DNA of 64,000 nt, taken from the NCBI RefSeq assembly GCF_020782235.1, contig NZ_JAJGNO010000001.1, positions 399,007 through 463,006 on the forward strand. The letters run 5' to 3'. The notes under the pieces were generated by a model. That model ran no database searches, was not told where the DNA came from, and saw only the letters and a program-made list of their open reading frames with translations. Within the stretch, counting starts at the first letter, position 1. The number at the start of each line of letters is the position of its first letter. Of the stretch, positions 40,810 through 50,913 are shown piece by piece. Source of the DNA: Sphingobium naphthae (lineage in GTDB: Bacteria > Pseudomonadota > Alphaproteobacteria > Sphingomonadales > Sphingomonadaceae). Position numbers and translations under genes: made by a program.

Positions 40810-41711
40810 AGCGAGCGTCCCAGCGCGCGCAGCACCGTCCAGCGCGCCGTCAGGGTGGCGAGCAGGACGCCGGCGACCGGCAGGGCGAGGAGGACCAGCC
40901 AGTCCCGCATGGGAAGGGCGATCGCCGCCAGCAGGTCCGACCCCGTGGCGGCGAGCCGCAGCCCGATCAGCAGGATGACGAGGAGGGCGAAGACGAAGCC
41001 CAGCGCCCCGCCCATCAGCGCGTCGAGGCCGATGCGGCGCTGGAACAGGCGCGCGATCTGAACGTCGGTCGACCCCATCAGGTGCAGCACGTCGATGGTG
41101 CCGCGATGGCTGTCATGCGCGCCGCGCGCCGCCAGCACAACCACCGCTGCCGTCGCCAGCATCATCAGCAGCACCGCGCCCAGCGCCAGCCAGCCAAGCG
41201 CCGAGAGAAGACCGGCCAGCGGCGTCAGGAAGGCGGCATGGGGTTCGATCCGCAGCTTGGGCGACAGGTCGGCAAGCAGGCGGCGCAGCCGGTCGATCTT
41301 CGGACCGGCCTCCCCCGGCGTCAGCAGGACGTCGATCAGCGCCGGGACCGGCAGGTCCCCGTTCATCGCTTCCTCGCCCAGCCAGGGACGCAACTGGTCG
41401 GCCAGCACGACAGGATCGACGGGATCGGCCGCCCGCACATCGGGTGCGGCGCGCAGCGCCTGGAGCGTGCGGGCCGCCAGCGCGGCGCGCGCCTGGGCGT
41501 CGGCCTCCACCACCTGGACGCTGGCGCGGCCGGCGAGGTCGGCGCGCATCGACTGGACCGCCGCGCCCAGGCCAAGGCCCGCCGCCGCTGCCAGCACCGT
41601 CACGAACATCATGATGGCGATGATCCAAGGCATCGGCCCGGCAAGGCGCCCGCCGGGAAGCAGCCGATGGCGCGCCGCCGCCGCCGCCTTGCGCTCGGCG
41701 CGGCCGCTCAT
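40806..41711 (-). CDS. ftsX: Cell division protein FtsX
   Basis: A 301-residue membrane protein with four helices (about residues 26-50, 165-195, 215-250 and 268-295) and an extracytoplasmic loop between the first two. It partners FtsE; FtsEX signals to peptidoglycan hydrolases through EnvC-type proteins, one of which is also in this window (3713-4948). It overlaps ftsE by four bases. Weak sequence conservation is normal for FtsX. Confidence 0.88.
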   Translation of the reverse strand: MSGRAERKAAAAARHRLLPGGRLAGPMPWIIAIMMFVTVLAAAAGLGLGAAVQSMRADLAGRASVQVVEADAQARAALAARTLQALRAAPDVRAADPVDPVVLADQLRPWLGEEAMNGDLPVPALIDVLLTPGEAGPKIDRLRRLLADLSPKLRIEPHAAFLTPLAGLLSALGWLALGAVLLMMLATAAVVVLAARGAHDSHRGTIDVLHLMGSTDVQIARLFQRRIGLDALMGGALGFVFALLVILLIGLRLAATGSDLLAAIALPMRDWLVLLALPVAGVLLATLTARWTVLRALGRSL

Positions 41712-42421
41712 CCGCTCTTGTCCTGGGGCCGGGGCGGATAGCGCAATATGCCCGTGGGATCGGCGAGCCGCCCGCGATCGAGCTTCATCATCTGCGCGCC
41801 GGACACCTGCGCCATCAGCGGCAGGTCGTGGGTCGCGACGACGATGGTCGTGCCGAGCCGGTTGAGCGCTTCGAACAAGGTCATCAGCCGGCGCGCCATG
41901 TCCGCATCGACATTGCCGGTCGGTTCGTCGGCGACCAGGATTTCGGGCCGGGCGATCACCGCGCGCGCGATGGCGACGCGCTGCTGCTCCCCGCCCGACA
42001 AGGTGGCGGGCCGCGCGTCGCCGCGATCGCCCAGCCCCACCCAGTTCAGCATTTCCGCCACCGGGGCGTCGACCTCCTCTTCCTTCATGCCCGCCACGCG
42101 CAGCGGCAGCGCGATATTGTCATAGGCCGACAGATGGGGGACGAGGCGGAAGTCCTGGAACACGACGCCGATGCGGCGACGAAAGCCCGGCAGTCGCTTG
42201 CGCGGCAGGGTCACTACATCCTCGCCGAACAGGCGGATGACCCCGCGGCTGGGCCGCTGGGCCAGATAGAGCAGCTTCAGCAGCGACGTCTTGCCGGCGC
42301 CCGACGCGCCGGTGAGGAAATAGAAGCCGCCCGCCGCGAGCGAAAAGCTGACGTCCGAGAGCGTCTCGCTGTCGAGCCCGTAGCGCAGGCCGACATTTTC
42401 GAACTGGACGATGGCCGACAT
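41708..42421 (-). CDS. ftsE: Cell division ATP-binding protein FtsE
   Basis: A 237-residue ABC ATPase. LTGASGAGKTSLLKLLYLAQ (Walker A, about residues 34-53), GVVFQDFRLVPHLSAYDN (Q-loop with the FtsE-specific residues), LSGGEQQRVAIARAVI and ILVADEPTGNVD are all present. With FtsX it links ATP hydrolysis to septal cell-wall cleavage. The start at 42421 is chosen by alignment to the family; the longer frame to 42886 is non-coding. Confidence 0.93.
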   Translation of the reverse strand: MSAIVQFENVGLRYGLDSETLSDVSFSLAAGGFYFLTGASGAGKTSLLKLLYLAQRPSRGVIRLFGEDVVTLPRKRLPGFRRRIGVVFQDFRLVPHLSAYDNIALPLRVAGMKEEEVDAPVAEMLNWVGLGDRGDARPATLSGGEQQRVAIARAVIARPEILVADEPTGNVDADMARRLMTLFEALNRLGTTIVVATHDLPLMAQVSGAQMMKLDRGRLADPTGILRYPPRPQDKSG

Positions 42422-42588
42422 GGACGGATTGCGGCGCGGCGGCGCTCCCTGCTTGGCGAAGGCGCAGCCATGGCACAGGGGGCGTGCCGTCGTAAAGCCC
42501 GCCCCGCCTGTCGGCGCGAGTCGCGGGGCTGGGCCGGACATGGTTGTTGCCGCTTGCGCGCGAGTCCAAGCCGTGCCTATGAAGCGGA

Positions 42589-43467
42589 ATGATCCTGGTG
42601 TGCCCCAATTGCGCGACGCGCTATGTCGTGCCCGACAGCGCCGTCGGTCCCAATGGGCGCCAGGTCCGCTGCGCGGCATGCAAGCATAGCTGGTTCCAGG
42701 ACGCCGCCGCCGCGCCGACCCGCGACGAGATGGTCGCGCCGCCGCCAGCGCCAGCGGCGCCACCACCACCTCCTCCTCCGCCGCCCCCTCCCCCGCCGCC
42801 GCCGCCGCCCGTGCCGGAGACGATCGCGCAGCCCGCAGCCGCCGAAGCGCCTTCAGCGCCGGCAGAGACGCTGGCCGAAACGCCAAGGGCCGCGCCCGAG
42901 CCTGCCCCGGCCGTGGCGCAGGAGCCCGTGGCGGGCCCTCCGGAGCCGGTGCAGCCCGACCACCGTTTCGACGACATCTATGCCGGCGCGCCGGTGGACC
43001 GCGGCGAGGAACAGGTCTTCGCGCCGCCGATCACCAGCCGGCCGCGTCGCAATCCGGTCAAGCTGTGGACCTATGCCGCCGCCGCCTTCTTCTTCCTGGT
43101 CGCGGCCGCCGGCGGCGCGCTCTATTATTTCGGGCCGCCATCCTGGATGGTGGCGATGGGCCTGGTGCCCGAAGAGGGCGATCCCGACCTTCTCTTTTAC
43201 CTGTCCAAGCCGGCCGAGCGGCGCAAGCTGCCGACCGGCGAGGAATATTTCGCCTTTGGCGCGCGGATCGTGAACAGCGGCACGCAGGCTCTGCCGGTGC
43301 CGCCGGTGCTGGTGCAGCTGCGCGACCGGCAGAACCGGCTGGTGTTCAGCTGGACGACGAAGGCCGACAAGGTGCGGCTCAAACCTGGCGAGGAAGCGTC
43401 GATCAACGAAAGCCGGATCGACATTCCCAAAAATGCCGAGAATCTGTCGCTGACCTTCGTCCAATAG
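42589..43467 (+). CDS. MJ0042-type zinc-ribbon protein with membrane helix and DUF3426-like domain
   Basis: A 292-residue protein. Residues 4-30 form a zinc ribbon (CPNCATRY ... CAACKHSW). A proline-rich region includes a run of 17 or more prolines, then Ala/Pro/Glu-rich sequence to about residue 150. One membrane helix (about 163-182) leads to a C-terminal periplasmic domain. Such proteins are common in alphaproteobacteria beside ftsE; their role is unknown. It is divergent from ftsE with 167 bp between. Confidence 0.82.
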   Translation: MILVCPNCATRYVVPDSAVGPNGRQVRCAACKHSWFQDAAAAPTRDEMVAPPPAPAAPPPPPPPPPPPPPPPPPVPETIAQPAAAEAPSAPAETLAETPRAAPEPAPAVAQEPVAGPPEPVQPDHRFDDIYAGAPVDRGEEQVFAPPITSRPRRNPVKLWTYAAAAFFFLVAAAGGALYYFGPPSWMVAMGLVPEEGDPDLLFYLSKPAERRKLPTGEEYFAFGARIVNSGTQALPVPPVLVQLRDRQNRLVFSWTTKADKVRLKPGEEASINESRIDIPKNAENLSLTFVQ

Positions 43468-43512
43468 GCGCAGGCGGGGAACAGGGAACGCTCGCCCGGC
43501 CGGATCGCGCGA

Positions 43513-44418
43513 TCAGGGATAGCTGACGGTCTTGGGCCGGCCCTGCGGGATCGGGATATATTCCTGGTCGTCGCCCGGGATCAGCGGAAAGCGCATCGCT
43601 TCCCAATCCTCGCGCGCCTGCATCAGCCGGTCGGTGCGCGACGAGACGAAATTCCACCAGACATGGCGCGGCGAGGAAAAGGCGTCGCCCCCGCACAGCA
43701 TGACGCGCCCGCCATCCACGCTCATCAGCGTGGCCGACGTGCCGGGGCGCAGCACGTAGAGCGTCTGTGGCGCGAGCAACATGCCATCGAGCGCCGCGTC
43801 GCCGCCCGCGACATAGAGCGCGCGCTCATCGGCCGAAGGGTCGATCGCGATGCGGCCGCCCGGTCCCATCTGGATGTCGGCATAGATGGTGCCGGCATAG
43901 GTGGTGACGGGCGAGGTTTCGCCCCAGAGCGACCCCATGATCACCCGCGCCCGCACCGATCCATCCTCGATGATCGGCAGCCCCCCTTCGCTGACATGTT
44001 CGAAGGCCGGGTCCATTTCCTCGAACCGTTCGGGCAGCGCCAGCCAGGTCTGGATGGCAGACAGCTTCGACGCCTGGGCGCGATCCTCGTCCGGCGAACG
44101 CTCGGAATGCACGATGCCCTTGCCCGCCGTCATCAGATTGACGGCGCCCGGTTCGATCAACTGCTCGGTGCCGAGCGAATCGCGATGCAGGAAGGCGCCT
44201 TCATACATGTAGGTGACGGTGGCGAGATTGATGTGGGGATGAGGGCGGACGTCGATCCCCTGCCCCGGCGCGATGCGCGCCGGCCCCGCCTGGTCGAAGA
44301 AGATGAAGGGCCCCACCATCGTCCGTTCCCGGGCGGGGAGCGAGCGATGCACCTTAAAGTCGCCCAGGTCGTGGCTGACGGGGGTGATGCTTTGCAGGAT
44401 GAGATCGTCGGCGGTCAT
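43513..44418 (-). CDS. Pirin-family protein
   Basis: A 301-residue double-cupin protein. GQGIDVRPHPHINLATVTYM contains the metal-binding histidines, and HRDSLGTEQLIEPGAVNLMT with IVHSERSPDE follows in the first cupin. Some bacterial pirins oxidise flavonols or regulate metabolism through protein contacts; the substrate here is unknown. The start overlaps the stop of the glutathione S-transferase gene by four bases. Confidence 0.9.
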   Translation of the reverse strand: MTADDLILQSITPVSHDLGDFKVHRSLPARERTMVGPFIFFDQAGPARIAPGQGIDVRPHPHINLATVTYMYEGAFLHRDSLGTEQLIEPGAVNLMTAGKGIVHSERSPDEDRAQASKLSAIQTWLALPERFEEMDPAFEHVSEGGLPIIEDGSVRARVIMGSLWGETSPVTTYAGTIYADIQMGPGGRIAIDPSADERALYVAGGDAALDGMLLAPQTLYVLRPGTSATLMSVDGGRVMLCGGDAFSSPRHVWWNFVSSRTDRLMQAREDWEAMRFPLIPGDDQEYIPIPQGRPKTVSYP

Positions 44419-45122
44419 GGGGCATCCAGTTCGGGATAATGGCGGAAGATTCCGTCCTCGCTGAAGGGCAGTCGCCGGTCGCTGGCAAGATAGTCCTGCA
44501 ATTCGGGCAGGGCCGCAACCCTGTCATGCAGCGCCATCACCGCCGGAAATTGCTCCGCCAGCGTCGCCATGCGCAGCGGGAAGGCGTAGCGCAGCCCCGC
44601 GACCAGCTGGAACAGCGAGAGATCCGCATAGCTCCAGCGGCCGCCAGCCAGCCAGGGCCGCGATTCGGCGGCGAGCGCTCGTTCGAAATAGCCGAGAAAT
44701 TTGGGAATGCGCGCATTGCGAAAGCCATCGGCGCGACGGAGCGCCTCCGCCTTCTGATCCTCATAATATAAGTCGACGCCGACCGGATGATGGACGTCAT
44801 GCGCTTCGGCCACCATGTCCATGATGGTGAGCTGAAGCTGCGCCAGCCAGTAGCGGCTCTTCATCCCCGATGGCCCGCATTCATGCCGTTCGGACAGATA
44901 GAGAAGGATGTTGGCGGTCTGGGCGATGGCGACGCCGTCGATGGCGAGATAGGGCGGCGCGAAGGCGGGCGCCTCGCCATGATCGGCCATGTCGGCGATC
45001 AGGGCGTCGGCGCCGCCCTCGCGCGCCCGGTCGCGATAGGCGATGCCGCACGCCTCCAGCGTCAGCCGGACGAACTCGCCGCGACCGGGAATTTCGGGCC
45101 AGTACCAGAAGTCATAGGCCAT
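44415..45122 (-). CDS. Glutathione S-transferase family protein
   Basis: A 235-residue protein. An N-terminal thioredoxin-like domain (WYWPEIPGRGEFVRLTLEAC; AIAQTANILLYLSER as the Ser-containing glutathione-binding segment) is followed by a helical C-terminal domain with GGRWSYADLSLFQLVAGL. The DVHHPVGVDLYYEDQ insertion is as in fungal/bacterial GST relatives of the sigma type. Operon with the pirin gene. Substrate unknown. Confidence 0.85.
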   Translation of the reverse strand: MAYDFWYWPEIPGRGEFVRLTLEACGIAYRDRAREGGADALIADMADHGEAPAFAPPYLAIDGVAIAQTANILLYLSERHECGPSGMKSRYWLAQLQLTIMDMVAEAHDVHHPVGVDLYYEDQKAEALRRADGFRNARIPKFLGYFERALAAESRPWLAGGRWSYADLSLFQLVAGLRYAFPLRMATLAEQFPAVMALHDRVAALPELQDYLASDRRLPFSEDGIFRHYPELDAP

Positions 45123-45178
45123 GCAGCGACGCTCCTAAGCAGGGGATGCGGGAGCAACGCGCGGCGCGTGCTAAAGTG

Positions 45179-45466
45179 TCACGCCTCGCCCGGTGCGCGC
45201 GCCTTGATCGCGAGCGCATGGACCTTGTCGCGCAGCAGGTCGGCGAGCGCGGCATTGACGAGGCGCTGGCGCGCGACGCGGGTCTGGCCGGTGAAGCGAT
45301 CCGCCACGATGTCCACGGTGAAATGGCTTTCGCCCGATCCGTCATGGCCGGCATGGCCGCGATGCTTTTCGCTGTCGTCGATGACGGCGAGATGGTCGGG
45401 GGACAGGGCGGCGCGCAGCCGCGCCTCGATTTCGGTGGCGACAGGGCCTTTGAGGTCTGAGGTCAT
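45179..45466 (-). CDS. bolA: BolA-family protein
   Basis: A 95-residue BolA protein: the N-terminal helix EIEARLRAALSPDHLAVIDD, the histidine-containing HRGHAGHDGSGESHFTVDIV loop that can bind an iron-sulfur cluster with a monothiol glutaredoxin, and RLVNAALADLLRDKVHALAIK. It is embedded in a much longer open frame on this strand that is otherwise non-coding; the ATG at 45466 marks the real start. It is divergent from the DnaJ gene with 45 bp between starts. Confidence 0.92.
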   Translation of the reverse strand: MTSDLKGPVATEIEARLRAALSPDHLAVIDDSEKHRGHAGHDGSGESHFTVDIVADRFTGQTRVARQRLVNAALADLLRDKVHALAIKARAPGEA

Positions 45467-45511
45467 GATCCCTATATAGGCGGTTTTCCGAGCCATTCCA
45501 TCAGGACCGTC

Positions 45512-46129
45512 TTGAGTAGCGACCCCTTTTCCACCCGCCGTTTCAACCGATTCCATGGCCGCGTGGAAAGCGACCGCCCCTGCGCCGTGGAGGGCTGCAC
45601 GCAGCCGGGCGAATTTCGCGCGCCCGCCGCGGAGGGCCGGCGATCGGGCCATGACGGCCCGCAATGGCGCTGGCTGTGCCTGGACCATGTCCGCGCCTTC
45701 AACCAGGGCTATAATTTCTTCAGCGGCATGAGCCCGGAGGAGATCGCCGCGGCGCAGCGCCCCTATGCCGGCTGGGAGCGCGAAACCCGCGCCTTTTCCA
45801 GCAACGCGGCCAGCCCGCCGCCGCGCTGGTCGGATTTTTCCGACCCGCTGGACGCCATCGGCGCCAAATTCAGGGAACGCGTCGCCAAGGCCCGCGCCGA
45901 CAACCAGATGCGGCAGGACGGCAAGTTCCTGTCGCACGAGGACCGGCGGCAGATGGCGGTGATGGGCCTGCCGGTCGATGCCGATCGCAAGGCGCTGCGC
46001 ACGCGCTACACCGAATTGCTGCGTCGCTATCATCCCGATCATAATGGCGGCGATCGCAGCCATGAAGGCGCGTTGCAGGCGGTGATCGAAGCCTATGGCC
46101 ATTTGCGCAAGGCGGAGGTGTTTTCCTGA
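45512..46129 (+). CDS. J-domain (DnaJ-class) co-chaperone
   Basis: A 205-residue protein whose N-terminal half has paired cysteines and histidine (RPCAVEGCTQPGEFRAP, WLCLDHVRAFN) that could bind metal, and whose C-terminal J domain has RYTELLRRYHPDHNGGDRSH with the HPD motif. It is not classical DnaJ: there is no Gly/Phe region or zinc-finger repeat. The start is a TTG (45512) with AGGA upstream. The following gene is Hsp70-like, so the two may work as a dedicated pair. Confidence 0.88.
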   Translation: MSSDPFSTRRFNRFHGRVESDRPCAVEGCTQPGEFRAPAAEGRRSGHDGPQWRWLCLDHVRAFNQGYNFFSGMSPEEIAAAQRPYAGWERETRAFSSNAASPPPRWSDFSDPLDAIGAKFRERVAKARADNQMRQDGKFLSHEDRRQMAVMGLPVDADRKALRTRYTELLRRYHPDHNGGDRSHEGALQAVIEAYGHLRKAEVFS

Positions 46130-46192
46130 GCTTGCGCCAGGCCGGGCGCGCTGCCATAGCGCCCGGCCCTTCACGAACCCCGGAGATTTTCC

Positions 46193-47485
46193 ATGCAGCA
46201 GGTGCCGCGCGCGCTGGGCCTTGATTTCGGCACGACCAACAGCGTCGTCGCGCTGGCGGGCGGCGGGGAATCGCGACTGGTCGAATTTGCCGGAGCGCAG
46301 GCCACCGGCGCGGTGTTCCGCTCCGCGCTGTGCTTCTGGCATGAGGAGGGCGCGAAGGGCGGCATGGCGCATGAGGCCGGCCCCTGGGCGATCGCGGAAT
46401 ATATGGAATATCCCGAGGACAGCCGCTTCCTCCAGTCGTTCAAGTCGGTCGCCGCCAGCCCGATCTTCGAAAGCGCGAGCGTGTTCGAGAAGCGGTTCCG
46501 CTTCGAGGAACTGGGCCAGATGTTCCTGGCGCGGATGATCGCCCATGCCGGCGGCGCGCTGGACCAGCGGCCCGACCGCATCATCGTCGGCCGCCCCGTC
46601 GAATATGCCGGATCGCGCCCCGACGAGGCGCTGGCGCGAAGGCGCTACGACGCGATGTTCGCGGGCTTTGGCGCGGACATCCATTATGTGCATGAGCCAT
46701 TGGGCGCGGCGTTCAGCTATGCGAGCCGGCTCGATCGCGCCGCGACGATCCTGGTGGCGGACTTTGGCGGCGGCACCAGCGACTTTTCGCTGGTCCGCGT
46801 CGAAGCGCCGGGCGCGGCGCGACGCGCGACGCCGCTGGGATCGGCGGGCATCGGCATCGCCGGCGACCGGTTCGATTATCGCATCCTCGACCATCTGGTG
46901 CTGCCGATGCTGGGCAAGGGCGGCGCCTATCGCAGCTTCGGCAAGATGCTGGAGATACCGCGCAGCTATTTCGCCGACTTCGCCGACTGGTCGCGCCTGG
47001 CGCTGATGCGCAACCGACGCACGATGGAGGAACTGGCGCGGCTGCAGAAGGCCGCCGACGATCCGGCGGCGATCGGACGGATGATGACGGTGATCGAGAA
47101 GGAGCTGGGCTATCCGCTCTATGACGCGGTCGGCGCGCTCAAGCGGGCGCTGTCGCAGCAGGAGCGCGCGACCTTCCGCTTTTCGGGCGGCGGGCTGGAG
47201 ATCGAGCAGACGGTGACGCGCGCCGACTTCGAAGGCTGGATCGCGCCCGATATCGCGCGGATCGAGGCGACGGTCGACCAGGCGCTGGCGAAGGCGCAAG
47301 TCGCGCCTGACGCGATCGACCGCGTGTTCCTGACCGGCGGATCCTCGCTTATTCCCGCGATCCGCGGCATCTTCGCCACGCGCTTTGGCGAAGCGCGGCT
47401 GGCGAGCGGCGGCGAGCTGACGTCGATCGCGCACGGCCTGGCCTTGATCGGCGAGGAAGCCAATTTGGCCGAATGGGCGGCTTGA
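46193..47485 (+). CDS. Hsp70-family protein lacking the lid (YegD-like)
   Basis: A 430-residue ATPase of the actin/Hsp70 fold. LGLDFGTTNSVVALAGGG (phosphate 1), VADFGGGTSDFSLVRV (phosphate 2) and VFLTGGSSLIPAI (adenosine) are clear; there is no substrate-binding or lid domain, and the length is near that of YegD rather than DnaK. It lies between a J-domain gene and cobS. A role as a partner of the J protein, or as an assembly ATPase for the CobS-CobT machine, is inference from position. Confidence 0.85.
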   Translation: MQQVPRALGLDFGTTNSVVALAGGGESRLVEFAGAQATGAVFRSALCFWHEEGAKGGMAHEAGPWAIAEYMEYPEDSRFLQSFKSVAASPIFESASVFEKRFRFEELGQMFLARMIAHAGGALDQRPDRIIVGRPVEYAGSRPDEALARRRYDAMFAGFGADIHYVHEPLGAAFSYASRLDRAATILVADFGGGTSDFSLVRVEAPGAARRATPLGSAGIGIAGDRFDYRILDHLVLPMLGKGGAYRSFGKMLEIPRSYFADFADWSRLALMRNRRTMEELARLQKAADDPAAIGRMMTVIEKELGYPLYDAVGALKRALSQQERATFRFSGGGLEIEQTVTRADFEGWIAPDIARIEATVDQALAKAQVAPDAIDRVFLTGGSSLIPAIRGIFATRFGEARLASGGELTSIAHGLALIGEEANLAEWAA

Positions 47486-47572
47486 TCGGCGCGCGAGGAG
47501 GCCCCACTCTATCGACATGCCCTTGGACTATGGGATAGGGCGGACGTGAATCGCAGAAAGTTGACTTGCCCG

Positions 47573-48580
47573 ATGACCGACATCTCCAACGTTCAGCCCG
47601 ACACGCGTTCCGAGACGCTGATGGAAGCGCCCGATCGCGAGGTGGACGCGCGCGACGTCTTCGGTGTCGATGTCGACATGAAGATCCCCGCCTTTTCCCA
47701 GGCGGACGAACGGGTGCCGGACATCGACCCCGCTTATGTGTTCGACCCCGACACCACGCTCGCGATCCTGGCGGGCTTCGCCTATAATCGCCGCGTCATG
47801 GTGCAGGGCTATCATGGCACCGGCAAGTCGAGCCATATCGAGCAGATCGCCGCGCGCCTGAAATGGCCGTGCATCCGCATCAACCTGGACGCGCATATCA
47901 GCCGCATCGACCTGGTCGGCCGCGACGCCATCGTGCTGAAGGACGGGCAGCAGGTCACGGAATTTCGCGAAGGGCTGCTGCCCTGGTCGCTGCAGCGGCC
48001 GGTGGCGCTGGTGTTCGACGAATATGACGCCGGCCGGCCGGACGTGATGTTCGTGATCCAGCGCGTGCTCGAAACGGACGGCAAGATGACGCTGCTCGAC
48101 CAGAATCGCGTGATCCGCCCCAATCCCTGGTTCCGCCTGTTCGCCACCGCCAACACGGTGGGCCTGGGCGACACGACGGGCCTCTATCACGGCACGCAGC
48201 AGATCAACCAGGGTCAGATGGACCGATGGAATCTGGTGGTGGCGCTCAACTATCTGCCCGCCGCGACCGAGGCGCAGGTGGTGCTGGCGAAGTCGGGCGA
48301 ATATGATCATGAAGGCGGCCGCAAGGAAGTCGAGAACATGATCAAGGTGGCGGAGCTTACCCGCCAGGGCTTCATCAACGGCGACATCTCCACCGTCATG
48401 TCGCCCCGCACCGTCATCAGCTGGGCGCAGAACGCGCTCATCTTCAAGAATGTCGGCTTCGCCTTCCGCCTGTCCTTCCTCAACAAGTGCGACGAGGCGG
48501 AACGGGCGCTGGTCGCCGAATATTATCAGCGCGTCTTCGGCAAGGACTTGCCCGAAAGCGTCGCGAGCCGGGCGAACTGA
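47573..48580 (+). CDS. cobS: CobS-type AAA+ ATPase (cobaltochelatase subunit homologue)
   Basis: A 335-residue MoxR-clade AAA+ protein. [20 protein letters not shown] (Walker A, about residues 82-101), [19 protein letters not shown] (Walker B), and [19 protein letters not shown] (sensor 1 region) are present. CobS with CobT forms the ATPase part of the aerobic cobaltochelatase. No cobN or other cobalamin gene is nearby. The start at 47573 opens the family's N-terminus; the GTG at 47546 is less likely. Confidence 0.92.
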   Translation: MTDISNVQPDTRSETLMEAPDREVDARDVFGVDVDMKIPAFSQADERVPDIDPAYVFDPDTTLAILAGFAYNRRVMVQGYHGTGKSSHIEQIAARLKWPCIRINLDAHISRIDLVGRDAIVLKDGQQVTEFREGLLPWSLQRPVALVFDEYDAGRPDVMFVIQRVLETDGKMTLLDQNRVIRPNPWFRLFATANTVGLGDTTGLYHGTQQINQGQMDRWNLVVALNYLPAATEAQVVLAKSGEYDHEGGRKEVENMIKVAELTRQGFINGDISTVMSPRTVISWAQNALIFKNVGFAFRLSFLNKCDEAERALVAEYYQRVFGKDLPESVASRAN

Positions 48581-48617
48581 GCCTTCGCCCCGGTCCTGCA
48601 AGATCGGGAGACAGACC

Positions 48618-49037
48618 ATGATTGTCGTCGAGCGGATCGACCCCAAGGGCAGCGCGCACCGGATCAGCATCCGGGGGCATGAGATCGTCGCGGACATGTC
48701 GGCGCCCGACGGCCATGACGCCGGGCCGGACCCGCACGACCTGTATGACGCGGCGCTGGGCGCGTGCAAGGCGATGACCATGCTCTGGTACGCGCAGCGC
48801 CACGCGATCCCGGTCGAGGATATCCATGTCGGCGTGGTGCGCGACAACAGCCAGGAACGGCAGGGCGTCTACAAGCTGACCACCCGCATCGCCATTACCG
48901 GGCCGATGAGCGACGAACAGCATGACACGCTGATCGCGGTTGCCGCCAAATGCCCGCTGCACAAGCTGATGAGCGAGGTCGAAACGCAGATAGAAACCAT
49001 CGCCGTGCCGCGCGTCGGCGATCCGGAGCGCCGGTGA
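48618..49037 (+). CDS. OsmC-family peroxide-reducing protein
   Basis: A 139-residue OsmC/Ohr-fold protein with the two conserved cysteines, in [15 protein letters not shown] and [10 protein letters not shown], that reduce organic peroxides through a disulfide. [16 protein letters not shown] is the family signature around the first Cys. It lies between cobS and cobT, and its stop overlaps the cobT start (GTGA), so it is translated with them. Confidence 0.9.
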   Translation: MIVVERIDPKGSAHRISIRGHEIVADMSAPDGHDAGPDPHDLYDAALGACKAMTMLWYAQRHAIPVEDIHVGVVRDNSQERQGVYKLTTRIAITGPMSDEQHDTLIAVAAKCPLHKLMSEVETQIETIAVPRVGDPERR

Positions 49038-50860
49038 CAGAACGTTCCCCCATTGACGCTTTCAAGGACGTGCTGTCGGGCGCGGCGCGGTCGATTGCGC
49101 GCGATATGGATGTGGAGGTGGGCTTTACCGCCGACGCGCCCCATGCCGTGGGCAAGGCGATTAAGGTGCCGACGCCCGGCCGCGCCCTGCCCGCCGATCA
49201 GGTGGCGCTGGCGCGCGGCTTCGCTGACGCCTCCGCACTCAAGCTGCGGCACCATGATGCGCGGGTGCATGCGTCCTCCGCGCCCGGAGAGACGGTCGCC
49301 CGCGCCGTATTCGATGCGGTCGAGCAGGCGCGGGTCGAGGCGATCGGGTCGCGATCCATGGCCGGCGTGCGCGCCAACCTGAACGAGGCGCTGGCGCTGC
49401 GGCTGAAGTCCGACGCGATCCGCCGCGCCCGATCCGCCGACGAGGTGCCGCTGTCGACCGCCCTGGCGCTGAAGGTGCGCGAACGGCTGACCGGACAGGC
49501 GATCCCCAAGGATGCGGCGCCCGGCGTTGCGATGGTCGACCAGTGGATCGAGGACAAGGCCGGGGCGGACCTCGATTCGCTGATGCTGGCCATCGACGAC
49601 CAGCGCGCCTTCCAGAAGCTGACCACCGCGATGCTGGAGCATCTGCAGCTGATCGACGCCGACGTGCCGCCCGACACCGACGAGCCCGAAAGCCAGGACG
49701 AAGGCGAGGATCAGGAGGATCAGCAGGAGGAAGGCGATTCCGGCGAGGAGCAGTCGGGCGACAGCGACATGAATGCCGAGGCGCGCGCCGAGGACCAGGG
49801 TGGCGACGCGCAGGACGGCGAGAGCGAATATAGCGACGATTTCGACGCCGACAGCGAGGAAGGCGCGGAGGATATGGGCGAGGAAGGCATGATGCCGGTT
49901 CGCCCCAATCGCCCCATGTCCGACCTGCCGCCCGGCTTCGACTATCAGGCCTATACGCTGAAATATGACGAGATCGTCGCGCCCGAGGATCTGTGCGACG
50001 AGGATGAGCTGGCGCGGCTGCGTGGTTTCCTGGACCAGCAGCTGGTGAGCCTGCAGGGCGCGGTGACCAAGCTCGCCAACCGGCTGCAGCGCCGGCTGAT
50101 GGCGCAACAGTCGCGCAGCTGGGATTTCGACCAGGAGGAAGGGCTGCTCGACGCGGCGCGGCTGGCGCGGATCGTGATCGATCCCACGCGGTCGCTAAGC
50201 TACAAGATCGAGCGCGACATGGAGTTTCGCGACACGGTCGTCACGCTGCTGATCGACAATTCCGGTTCGATGCGCGGGCGGCCGATCAGCATCGCGGCGA
50301 TCAGCGCCGACATCATGGCGCGCACGCTGGAGCGCTGCGGCGTCAAGACCGAGATATTGGGGTTCACCACCCGCGCCTGGAAGGGTGGGCAAGCGCGCGA
50401 GGAATGGCTTGCCGCCGGACGCCCGCCGATGCCCGGACGGCTCAACGACCTGCGCCACATCGTCTACAAGAAAGCCGACGATCCGTGGCGGCGGGCGCGC
50501 AAGAATCTGGGCCTGATGATGCGCGAAGGGCTGCTGAAGGAAAATATCGACGGCGAGGCGCTGCTATGGGCGCATGCCCGGTTGATCGCGCGGCCGGAGG
50601 AACGGCGCATCCTGATGGTCATTTCCGATGGCGCGCCGGTCGACGACAGCACCCTGTCGGTCAATAGCGGAACCTATCTGGAGCGGCATCTGCGGCAGGT
50701 GATCGACTGGATCGAGAACCGGTCGCCGGTGCAGCTGGTGGCGATCGGCATCGGCCATGACGTCACCCGCTATTACCGCCGCGCCGTCACCATCATGGAC
50801 GCCGAGCAACTGGGCGGCACGATGGTGGAGCAGCTGGCCGGGCTGTTCGACGAGGATTGA
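49034..50860 (+). CDS. cobT: CobT-type VWA-domain protein (cobaltochelatase subunit homologue)
   Basis: A 608-residue protein. The N-terminal ~200 residues are helical; a very acidic stretch (about 215-290, with [16 protein letters not shown] and similar runs) separates them from a C-terminal VWA domain with [20 protein letters not shown] (MIDAS, near 403-422), the T in LGFTTRAW and SDGAPVDD. CobT with CobS drives metal insertion in cobaltochelatase. It starts at a GTG inside osmC. Without cob genes nearby, another client is possible. Confidence 0.92.
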   Translation: MTERSPIDAFKDVLSGAARSIARDMDVEVGFTADAPHAVGKAIKVPTPGRALPADQVALARGFADASALKLRHHDARVHASSAPGETVARAVFDAVEQARVEAIGSRSMAGVRANLNEALALRLKSDAIRRARSADEVPLSTALALKVRERLTGQAIPKDAAPGVAMVDQWIEDKAGADLDSLMLAIDDQRAFQKLTTAMLEHLQLIDADVPPDTDEPESQDEGEDQEDQQEEGDSGEEQSGDSDMNAEARAEDQGGDAQDGESEYSDDFDADSEEGAEDMGEEGMMPVRPNRPMSDLPPGFDYQAYTLKYDEIVAPEDLCDEDELARLRGFLDQQLVSLQGAVTKLANRLQRRLMAQQSRSWDFDQEEGLLDAARLARIVIDPTRSLSYKIERDMEFRDTVVTLLIDNSGSMRGRPISIAAISADIMARTLERCGVKTEILGFTTRAWKGGQAREEWLAAGRPPMPGRLNDLRHIVYKKADDPWRRARKNLGLMMREGLLKENIDGEALLWAHARLIARPEERRILMVISDGAPVDDSTLSVNSGTYLERHLRQVIDWIENRSPVQLVAIGIGHDVTRYYRRAVTIMDAEQLGGTMVEQLAGLFDED

Positions 50861-50913
50861 GCGGCCGACCGGCCCGCCTGTCCACCTGACGAAACCAATG
50901 ACTGGAGAGGCCG

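Noticed and set aside
43503..43514. Palindrome GATCGCGCGATC at the pirin stop
   Set aside because: A 12-bp palindrome of this composition is expected by chance in GC-rich DNA, and it overlaps a stop codon with no T-run or promoter nearby.
45179..47518. A 779-codon open frame on the minus strand
   Set aside because: Only the last 95 codons are a gene (bolA). The rest is antisense to the J-domain and Hsp70-like genes and has no motif; long antisense frames are expected at this GC content.
47573..50860. CobS and CobT read as evidence of a cobalamin operon
   Set aside because: No cobN or any other cobalamin gene is next to them in the window; the neighbours are chaperones and a peroxide reductase, so the pathway cannot be claimed from this region.
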